Of a DNA stretch of 64,000 bases, positions 49,120-59,900 are shown piece after piece (the stretch's first letter is position 1; each line of letters starts with the position of its first letter). A program made the translations under genes and the position numbers. The notes below the pieces were generated by a model. That model searched no databases, was not told the origin of the DNA, and worked only from the letters and a program-made list of their open reading frames with translations. This stretch comes from Macrotis lagotis (lineage: Eukaryota; Chordata; Mammalia; Peramelemorphia; Peramelidae). The DNA lies in NCBI RefSeq assembly GCF_037893015.1, contig NC_133658.1, forward strand, positions 884,968,208-885,032,207. The letters run 5' to 3'.

Positions 49120-49620
49120 ACCCTTCTCACATTTCTTTAAAAAAACTTTTTTTATTGAGATCTTTTGTTTTTATTTCACTTTAGTTTATGGATATATTCC
49201 TCTCCATCCCCCACCTAGTGAGCCATCACATACAACAACAACAAAAAGAGTGAGGGTTTGGGGAAAACCAATTGATAACAGTTTATTCAACATTCTATAA
49301 CTATAATCCCTACAAAGAAAAGAAGGAAATGCATTTACTCTACTCTTTTCCAGTATAAATCTTCCTTCTTGGCATAATAATATACTACATTTTTGTTGTT
49401 CTTTCTATTTACATGGATGCAATGGTGTATAGTGTTTTCCGATTTCTGCTGACTTCATTCTGCATTCATTCATATTTCTTCTCAGATTTCTTTAGGTTCT
49501 TCATAGTCATCATTTTATATTGTTCAACAATATTCATTTTGCTTATGTACCACAATTTGTTTAGCCATTCTTCAGTTAATTGCCTTTTGATTTTGTTCAG
49601 TGTTTCTATTTTCTGCTATC
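49120..49620 (-). mobile_element. L1 3' end, antisense
   Basis: ACTTTTTTTATTGAGATC start and TTTAGCCATTCTTCAGTTAATTG pattern. Confidence 0.65.
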
Positions 49621-50450
49621 TGGATCACTCCCTTGGCACTCCCTATGAATCTATTTATTTCCCTCAACTAAATTATAAGCCCTTTAAGATCAGAGATAAG
49701 ACCAGGTACCAACTGGTATGATCCACAATAATTAACACTCAAAATCCCACACATAAGTGCTAAAGAAAGTTTTTTCTTTGAATTGTTAATATTTAGATGT
49801 GGAAGAAAAGAATTCATAGAAAAACTCTGATGCTAGAGAGACAAAAGATGAAAGCAAATGAGAACTGTCAATATGAAAGGGAAGAGGGAATAAATGAAAT
49901 AGATAAAATGAAAGGAATTCAGAAAGGGAAGAAATATCATCTAACTGAAACAGAAAGGATTTGGGGATAAAATTGGAAGGAAAGGGGATCACATTTGAAA
50001 CAGATTTCTTGTCCTTGATTAATTCAAGGAAGTATCTATATATCTACATCTATATCTATATCTATATATGTGGAAACATATACATATATATATATATATA
50101 TATATTTCAGGGGCTTAGCATCTTGACACTTACTTTAAATGGAGTGGAAATGATATGATTGATCTATTCAATTAACCCCTCCCTTGCAAAATTATAATAA
50201 AGAACTAGACAAGGTCATTCTCATTTTCTTCTTTCAAGATCCTTCTTATCTTTATTCACACACATATACACACATCTTGACTCTGCTGCCCATCTCTAGT
50301 AAACTTAACATTCATATCCCTTAGTCTTCTTTCCACTCTCTCTTCTTTCTCCTTAGTTTCATCTACCTCCTATAGTATAGCTCAAGAATATATCTCAAGA
50401 AATAAAACATCTGGGGAAAATATATAAAAGGACAACTTTTAAGCATCACA
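49621..50450. other. intergenic sequence, mostly unassigned
   Basis: Contains an L2-like end near 49660-49720 and a TA/TATC tract at 50035-50105; no gene seen. It lies between the two convergent genes. Confidence 0.4.
50035..50105 (+). repeat. (TATC)n(TA)n tract
   Basis: Short compound microsatellite. Confidence 0.93.
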
Positions 50451-50454
50451 TAAT

Positions 50455-50460
50455 TTTATT
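50455..50460 (-). promoter_or_regulatory. possible CA6 polyadenylation signal (AATAAA)
   Basis: First AATAAA on the minus strand after the CA6 stop, about 395 nt downstream. Not confirmed by transcript data. Confidence 0.45.
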
Positions 50461-50853
50461 ATATCTCAGTGCATAAAAGAAAGGCACATTGGTTGAGAGT
50501 TAGTGTCCATTAAAGCAGAAATTAGCAGTAAAAAAAATTGATATTCATAAAGTGATTGATTTCTGTTTCTACCATTAGTTCTATCTCTATTAAATCCCTC
50601 CAGGTATAATTTAATTTCATCATCTGATCATTTTAGCAATACCAGTTCCACTAAGGTATCTGGGAAATGAACAAGATTAGCAATCCAAGAAGGAGCTTTG
50701 CATAGATAAAAAAGCAACTGAGTAAGGATTCAGGCAAAGGAATATCTTTATGGCAAAGGAAATGGTGAACTGAAATCTTCTGGCTCAGTCTAAGCTAGGA
50801 GCCAATGATAGTTATCTTCAGTTCTTCTTTTTCCTTCTGATAAGGATTCTTCC

Positions 50854-50936
50854 TCACTGCCATTTTTTAAACTGTTGAAATGTATCTTTGGTGGCTTTCT
50901 TCTTTAGAAAACCATCACTGGTACCTTCAGAACATT
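50854..50936 (-). CDS. CA6: CA6 exon 8 (divergent basic tail and stop)
   Basis: Acceptor TTGTTCTTTTTGTAG. In the phase left by exon 7 it encodes CSEGTSDGFLKKKATKDTF, QQFKKWQ and TGA. It is similar in length to the human tail but not visibly alike (human YTLGSEFQFYLHKIEEILDY). The call rests on splice signals, phase and position, not on similarity. Confidence 0.65.
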
Positions 50937-53900
50937 CTACAAAAAGAACAATAATTTATAAAGGGACCAACACATTGAGGGCCTTCTTTGGCAAAGAGAT
51001 GGAATTTCCCTCTCCCAAAAAATTAATCCTAATCATTTTAGAGGGGACATAAGGCTTTAAAGACAGGGCCAAGCCAAAGGATGAAGGTAGTATGACCTCA
51101 TAGACTTTGTGATCAACCAGTAGAAAGGAGAATGGGAAGATGGCAACAAATCACATTCCCTATAAAAGCAGGGGTAGCAGGGAGGACTTGTGTACCTCCT
51201 CCACCCCTCACCCATTATCTCCCAAACACAAGCTCCAACTCCTCCCTCTCCCTGACCTGCTCCTGTTCCCAATCTTTCTCCTTCGGGCTCCTTGGTCAGT
51301 TATAGCTTGACTCAAACCCAAACACATGGACAGCCACTTCCACTGACACCCCACCATTCACCCAGATCACCCCTAGGCTTCTGCCTTTCAGTTGAAGCTA
51401 TGATTGGAATGGGTCTTACCCTGACCATCCGGGAGGATATCCCTTTTTCCGCTGTTTTCCTGTTTGGTAGGATCAAATGAATTAGGGAGAATGAAAGATA
51501 GTTTGTAATCTGCTTCACAGATCTTGTGTGACATTTTTCCACCTCCTACCATACCCTTCCTCTTCCAAACTCCTCTATTACTACTGAAGGCAGTACCATT
51601 CTTTCAAGCACCCTATCACACAACTGCAGTGTCATTCTCAACTCCTCCCACCCCACAAATCCACTCCAATACTATAGTGTCTTTTTTTTCTTTCATTTCT
51701 CTCATATACCTCCTTTATCACAGGACTCCCACCTTACTTCCAACCTCATCACCTCTTACCTAGTACTGTTGAAATATCCTATCAGTCTCCCTGTCTTATC
51801 TTGTCTTTATGATCCCTTCTCCACTCAGTTGACAGGATAATTTCCCCTAAAAATTGATCTCATCATGTCACTATCCTAATCAGCAAGCAACAGTGGCTTC
51901 CTAAAAGTTCTAGGATAAAAAATTATTTCATCTGTCTCTTATACTTTATAATTTCTATTATTCTAAGTTTACAATGTTTATAATTATTAGCACACACATA
52001 CAAATAACTTTCAAATAAGTGTTTTCATATTGGTAATGTACTCTCAACAATTTTTTAAGTGATGGGGAAAATAACTTTCTTTTTTTTAAGTTTTAAGATT
52101 TTTTAAAAATCCAGCTAAAATCTGATCTTCTGGAAGAATTATTTATTCATCTCCAAACTGTCTTGTCTATGGCCTTTTTGGACATATTGTTTACAAATTG
52201 TCTCTCCTGTTGAACTATGATATCCTTCAGAGTAGGTACTGTCTTTTCCCTTTCTTTATATCCCCATCACTTTGCACAATGCCTAACAAATTGCAGAAAC
52301 TTAATAAATACTGACTGATCATCGATACAAAAAATCAGGAAGACAAGTCCAAATATTGTCTCAGATACTACCTTTTCTACCCTTGACATGAGACTTAATC
52401 TTTCTCAGCCTTAGTTTCTTCATCTGCAAAATGGGGATGATAATAATAATAAATTCTATCTCATGAGGTTCTTACAAGAATCAAATGAGATATGTGAGGC
52501 ATTTTGAAAACCTTAAAGTACAAGACACAAATTCTAGCTATGATCATGATTATTATTATTATATTATTAAAAATTATAAATTATTTCAGTGCCTCCTATA
52601 AACTAATAAAAATTATTAATTGATACTGGTTAATTTTAATAATAATAATTATTATTGTTATTATTATTATGTCATAGGAAGCCCTTAAACCTTTCTCTAT
52701 ACTCCGCACCTTAAATCTTATATTAATTTCATAATTCACTATGTCTGAACTGGGAATCAAGGATTGAGTATAAGCCTCTTGTACTATCAGTGTGATATAT
52801 TACGGCCAATACTAATTTACCTAATAACCATAAATTCCAAAAAAGAAAATTTCATCTCCAAGAACTGACATAAAATTCTGGCTTTTACTGACCTTCTTTA
52901 GGTAGGAAATTGGCCTCCACTTTCCTGTGGTTGAGGGGCTGAGTCTCCCGAAAGTTCTTTTGAATTATCTCATTATGATTATTTGTGAGTGACTTCTGCA
53001 GCTTCTTCAGCTGTAAATAACACAGAAAACAACAGTATGCAGGTGAAATGAAGGCTCTGGGGCTTAGTTAGCTTCCAGATTGGATGTGGGACATTGTAAT
53101 TGAACCAATCAAGGAATTGTTTGCAACCTAGGAGAAGTGAATCCTATACCTTTAACACAAGTCATTTACGTTTTTATTTTTATTAAATTATTTTTTTTTC
53201 AATGATCAAACAAGTCTTTTTCTCTCCCGACCTCTGGTGGAAAAAATAAAATAAAGTGAAACCCTTGTAAAAAATAAACATAGTCTGGGCAGCTAGGTGG
53301 CACAGTGGATAAAGCACCGGCCCTGGAGTCAGAAGTACCTGAGTTCAAATCCGGTCTCAGACACTTAATAATTACCTAGCTGTGTGGCCTTGGGCAAGCC
53401 ACTTAACCCCATTTGCCTTGTAAAAAAAAAAAAACCCTAAAAATAAATAAATAAAAAATAAACATAGTCAAGAAAAACAAATTCGCATATAGGTCATGTC
53501 CAAAAAAGTCCAATTTATATATTAGCCTATCATCAACCTACCAGGAAGTGGCTAGCATTCTTTTATTTCTTTATGATATTCTTTGATATCTCCTGACCCA
53601 CCTTCCCAATCAACTTTCCATTTGGCCAGGAACTTGGGTCAGCTTGGGCTAACTCCCATGGCCCTGCTGTTTATTCTTTTTAAATGACCTTTAAGTCTAA
53701 GGCCTTGAGGGCAGACTTTCTCAAATCATATTTGTTGATGCTAATATTTGCTTTAGGGTTCAAAAGGTCATTAAAAGAATAGTTTTAGAAATTTTACCCA
53801 TTCATCCATTCACTTTGAGGGTCTAGGCTGAACTGTGTCACCATGATTCTTAATCAAGGAAAGAGTTTTAAAAACCAAATGATATACTTGGAGGAACCTG

Positions 53901-56900
53901 GAGAATCAACTAAAAAACAAGTCAAAACATTAACAACTTTGACAAAGTTGTAGGATATAAAACACCATAAATTATCAGCATTTCTTACATGTTATCAATA
54001 AAACTCAGAAGGAAAAGATAGAGTAATTCCACTTAAAATAACTGCTAATTTAGGGGCAGCTAGGTGGCACAGTGGATAGAGTACTGGCTCTGGAGTCAGG
54101 AAGACCTGAGTTCAAATCCAGTCTCAGACAATAATTACCTAGCTGTGTGACCTTGGGCAAGTCACTTAACCCCATTGCCTTGCAAAAACAGATAAAATAA
54201 AGTAACTGCATATAGCATAAAATACTTGAAAGCTTATTTAAGAAGACATACCCAGGAACTTTATAAATACAATTACAAAACACTCTTCATACAAAGATAG
54301 ATCTTAAACAAGAGAGAAATATTTATTGCTCTTGGTTAAGCTGAGTCAACACAATAAAAATGACAATTCTATCCAAATTAAATTATTTATTCAGTCACTT
54401 ATAGAGCTAGGAAAAAAGCCAATAATAAAATTCATTTGGAGGAACCAAAGGACAAGAATATCAAGGGAATCAATAAGAAAGTGAAAGAAGGTAGCCTAGC
54501 AGTACCAGATCTCAAGCCACAAATTACTAAGAAGTAATTATCAAAAGAAGTTTATACTAGATAAGAAAAAGCATGGTTAAGCAATGGAATTTACTAGGTA
54601 CATTGATATAAAGAAGTAAATGGTCACAGTTACTTAATCTTTGATAAACCCAAAGATCCAAGTTTTGAGGACAAGAACTCAAAAACTACCAACAACTGCA
54701 TGGAATGGCTAGGTGGCACAGTGGATAGAGCGCCACCCCTGGAGTCAGGAGTACCTGAGTTCAAATCTGACCTAAGACACTTAATAATTACCTAGCTGTG
54801 TGACCTTGGGCAAGCCACTTAACCCCATTGCCTTGAAAAATCTAAAAAAAAAACTGCTAGGAAAACTGGAAAGCATTCTGGCAAAAACTAGATATAGACC
54901 AATAACTCATAGTAAATGCCAAGATGAGTGGGATAAAGTCTGAGATTTCTTCAGTAGATATTATATATTAGAACTGTCTCTTCTACCCCTCTTCCCCCAA
55001 CAACTTTTTGGGATATCAGTGAATGTTATTAGGACTGGAATGTAAAGAGCAAACTGACTTTTGTTCCTTATCTACTGAGTCTTCTGGAAGGAGACAAGTC
55101 TCTGATAGGATTATTTAAATTAATTTAGGGTATAGGTTGTAAAGGCCACGTTCTTAAATAATGAGAATGGGGGGGTTGGAGATTGTGTTAGGATAGAAAT
55201 GATTCTTGGATCTTCTGCCTTGGTCTCAGTCTCTCTAATTGACTGGGGCCAGTTCCTCCAGAAACCAATAAAACTTTCTCTTCATAGCTTGAGAGATATC
55301 TCCAAAATTTATTTAAATGGCATTCGTCCCACACAGAGATAAGTTCAAAAAGTGAACAGTTTTCAGAAGAAAAAATCAAAGTTAGCAACTAGCATATGGA
55401 AAAACTCTGAAGTACTATCTCATACCTATCAAATTAACTAGAATGACAGAAAAGGAAAATGACAAATCCTAGAAGGGAGGTGGAAAAATAGGGACACTAA
55501 TGTATTGTTGGTGGAGTTGCAAACTAGCCTAATCATTTTGGAGAATAATTCTGAATTATGCCCAAGGGGCATTCTCTTAAACCCAGAAATACCATACTCT
55601 GTGTATTCCCTCCCTCTTTCCCCTTTCCTCTCCTGGAGAAGGGAAGTGATTTGATACAGATTATATATGTCCAGTCATGCAAAACATTCCATATTAACCC
55701 TGTTATAAAAAAATTCATATTAAAAAAATTAAAGAAAACAAAAAAATTTGCTTCAATCTGCAGAGACCATCAGTTCTTTCTCTGGAGTGAGCATTTTTCC
55801 TCATAAGGCTTTTGGAATTCTTTTGTATCAATCACTGTAGTGCTGAAAATAGTTTAGTCATTCACACGCAATACAATATTACTACTACTGTGTGCTACGA
55901 TCTCCTCATTCTGCTTATTTCATTTTGTATCAGTTCCTGTAACTCTTTCCAGGTTTTTCTGAAACCATCTTACTTCTCATTTCTTATAGCACCATAGCAT
56001 TCCCATCACAACATTTACCATAACTTGTTCAGCCATTCCCCAATTGATGGGTATCCCCTTAATTTCCAATTAAAAAGTGGGAAATGTGGCAAAAAACAAA
56101 CCAAAAAAAACTGCTATAAAGTGAATTCTTTTCTTTTTTTCTCTAATCTCTTTGGGATAATACAGCCTAGCAGTGGTATTGCTGGTTCAAGGGCATCCAT
56201 GATTTGATAGATATCTTGTCTCTACCTAATCACTTACCTGTTGTCATCTCCACTAAACTGTGAGCTCTTCAAGGGTAGCCAACAAACCTATATCATTTGC
56301 CAGGCATTCTGATAAGCACTAAAAAAGCTGGAGCTGCTTTTTGGAGTATTCACAGTGCTTAGCATATGGTAGGCACTTAATAAATGCTTTCTGATTAATT
56401 GAATGAAGTTAATAGCATAAGGAACCAGGGGACAGAGTGGAGCAGTTGAATGATCTCTTATATTCTCCAGAGCCCTCAAGGGAAGCTTGTCAAGGATAAG
56501 AGCAGAGGGAGCAAATGTTTACCTGTTTTGTAGAAATGGTGACAATTTTTTCCAACACTATCCAGCTGACATTCTCAGTGCAGGGGGGAGTGGTCAATGA
56601 CCCTTCATAATGGTAGGAATTTGAGTAGTCATGGGGCAACATGTGAAGGACATCAATGTAGGTCAGAGTTATGTTTTCCCCTAGCAGAGAAACAGAAAAT
56701 AAGAGAAGCTGTGTCATTTGGTAACAGATCAATATGGCCCTGGGCTTGGGGAAACCACACAGATGGGGTCATCAGGCTGAACTGTGGCTCTGACTGACCT
56801 TCTTATGTTGTGTAAAAACTCTAACCCTGATTTGCTTTTTTGCTCTTCCTGTAAATTAAATGGGAATGGGCTCCCAGTCCCTCTAAAGGTTATCACTGGG

Positions 56901-59900
56901 GATGTAAAGAAATCACCCTTCTTGTGTCACCTTCCCATCCTATTCCCCCAAAAGGGAAATGGCCAAGTGTTTTGAGTTCTTCAGAATATCAGTTCTCAAA
57001 CATAATTCAAATTCAAAAATAAATAAGCTGAAATAAATCCAAAGAAAGCCTCCTCAGCATGGTGAAGGATCTGCATTTCAGTCAATCTGTCAATAAATAT
57101 TTATGTGCCAGACTTGGAGCAACTAGGTGGTGGCAAGTAGATAGAATGGCAGATCTGGAATTAGAAAACCTGAATTCAAATCAGGCCTCAGATACTTACT
57201 AGCTATGTGACCTAACAACTCTGTTTGCCCCAGTTTCTTTTTCTATCAAATGAGTTGGAGAAGGAAATGGCAAAACACTCTAGTATCTTTGCCAAGAAAA
57301 CCACAAATGGAGTCACAAAGAGTTGGACATGATTAAAATGGGTCAACAACAGCAACACCTTGTTCAGAAGATATAACCAGGAACAATGGTTGGAATTAAT
57401 AAACAGAGCAAATGCAGGTCTTATGGCAAGAAATCAAAGATTTATAATTCTTTCTTCAGGCCTTGAAAATCTAGGGGATCTTAGGACATGACTACTGTTT
57501 GTTAATAGCATGCTCCAGAATGTCTGCTGATCTAGACATTTCAAGTCCCAGAGAAAGGTGACAATCTGGTGAAATATTTCTTGGGGAAGGCAAAAATGTT
57601 GGAGGTGACGATATACTACAGGCACTAAGATTGAGATAGTGGTTCTGTTGTGCTGAAATACTTCAAAATCTTTTTTAATTTATCTGGTTCAAACTGGATT
57701 CAATTCAATACAAAACAAACAAACAGGGGCAGCTAGGTGGTGCAGTGTATAAAGCACCAGCCCTGGAGTCAGGAGTACCTGAGTTCAAATCCAATCTCAG
57801 ACACTTAATAATTGCCTAGTTGTGTGACCTTGGGCAAGCCACTTAACCCCATTTGCCTTGCCAAAACCTAAAAAAAAAACCCAAACAAGTATTGGGAAGC
57901 CTACGAAGTATGACACTTTGATAGCCACTAGAGATACAAAAGCAAAAATAAAACTGTCTCGCCCTTAGGAAGCTTACATTCTAGTAGAAGAATTTTCAAT
58001 CTCTGTTGGTTAGTCATTATTGGCCAGAAAATAACTGATTCTGGAGAGAGTTAAGATGAACACTGGTAACTAGGATATGAGGGAAAGCAGCAAGGAATGA
58101 AGAAATACACCCAAAGGGCCTCATGCCATTCAGTGTAATTCACTCATTAGAAGTCACCAAGGCCACTTTCATTTGATAGAGAAGGAAATTGAGGCCCAGA
58201 GAAATTAAGTGATTTGTCATTTCATACAAGAAGTAATTGGCAAAAGCAGGATTTGACCTCAAATCTTTCTAATGCCAAATTTTTCATTTTTGTCCTCTAT
58301 ACAATATTCTTTTTTGTTCCCCACAATCCTGGGATTTATGCATCGGTGCTCCCCAAACATAGCCATTCATGATAAGGAAAATTTATAGACAAATCCTTCC
58401 AAGAACTCCACCCAAGGAGCAAATGTACAGCAAGAGAAACCTGGCCCCAAAGGTGGAGGTGATCCCCAGATGGGTCCTTCTCCCCAAATTGCCTTGCCAC
58501 TTCTCTCCTTCATTTGATGTGTCCCCTGAGCTAATTTCTCTTCCTTTGGTGCTTTGACTTTCACTTACCCTCAGTTCCAATCTGGGACAAATGGGAGAAA
58601 AGCTGCTCATAATAATCATTCCGTTTCCCTTTTTTGGCCTATAGAAAAAAATGCAGAATAAGGAGGGAGTACAATGGCAGTGCAGAATGGTGTAAAGAGG
58701 GAGTAATAATAATAATAGCTGACCATGTAAGACTTCACAAACATATCATTCAGTTCTCATAACTACTCTGGGAAGTAGTCTGGGTTTTATCCATTTCACA
58801 GATGGAGAAACTTAAGAGACTAGCCCATGGTCACTCAGCTAGAAAGTGACAGGGGTAGGATTCAAACTTAGACCTGTCCTAATTCCAAGTTTAGTCCTCT
58901 CCCCACTATTCTAGGTGGTCTTTCTGGGAAGAATAGAGGAAAAGCAGATAAGGAGGAGAGCTTTTCTTGCAGATGACATTATTCTTCTTTGCTATTAAAT
59001 GACCGCAGAAATCAATCTCTCATTGCTTCAATTTGCTCATTGTTAAATAGGAATAATGCTTATAGAGCCCTTTAAGATCTTCCCAGGAAAAGTTCTTTCA
59101 TTTGTAAATAATATCTTAAAGGAGTTTACTGGTGTTCGAGTTAACCAATTTGGGGAAGCCACTTGCTAAACTTTCAGGGTTGAATACCCTCAGAATTTAT
59201 CAAATGCTTTACATCAGGGTTTGATTGTTTTGATGATGACTAGACTTAAGAAAGTGATGGAAAAATAATGCAGACTAAGCTTAAAAGTACATTCCACTCA
59301 TCTCCTCCCACTCCCCCCCCCCAAGAACTGGTTGTTAAAACAGCATACCACCGACTTGTACAGCTAGTAGTTGAGACTGGATTTGCATTCAAGTCCTCTT
59401 GACTCTGGAGTCAGGGCTCTATTTATTGGGCCACCTAGCTGCCCCCAAAGTCAACTTGAACTTAAGTCTTTCAGACTCCAGAGCTGTCCTCTACACCAAG
59501 AGTGGCAGAACAGTTGCTTATTTTCACTAGTGGACAGAGTTTCCTTAAAGGGAATTCCCTTACTCTAATGAAATCAGAATTATGGGCAATAAATAGACTA
59601 TTTTTTTTAAAGAGCTAATATTGTGTGAAGAATGCAGAGAAGCATGAAAAGATTCATACAAACTGAAGAAGAAAGAAGCAAGTCGAACTAAGGAAACTAC
59701 ATACTGCTATGGCTTCAACAATGTAAATGAAAAGAACAGTGACATACCAAAAAGAAAAAAAGTAACCAAATTATATAGATTAAGCAGGATTCAAATAAAG
59801 AGCTATGAGAAGACTCCCCCAACCAAGCTGTTGTTGGACATGGGAGGTCTATAAGTGTTGTGACACATTACACAGATTTGGGATCTTTGTCCAATGTACT

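Larger units (their letters stand above)
53870..55590 (+). mobile_element. L1 ORF2 part, lacking its 3' UTR
   Basis: ORF2 sequence runs through two SINEs and a probable solo LTR. It stops at about 55590 in the segment CCCAGAAATACCA, exactly where an inverted L1 3' end begins. Confidence 0.72.
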
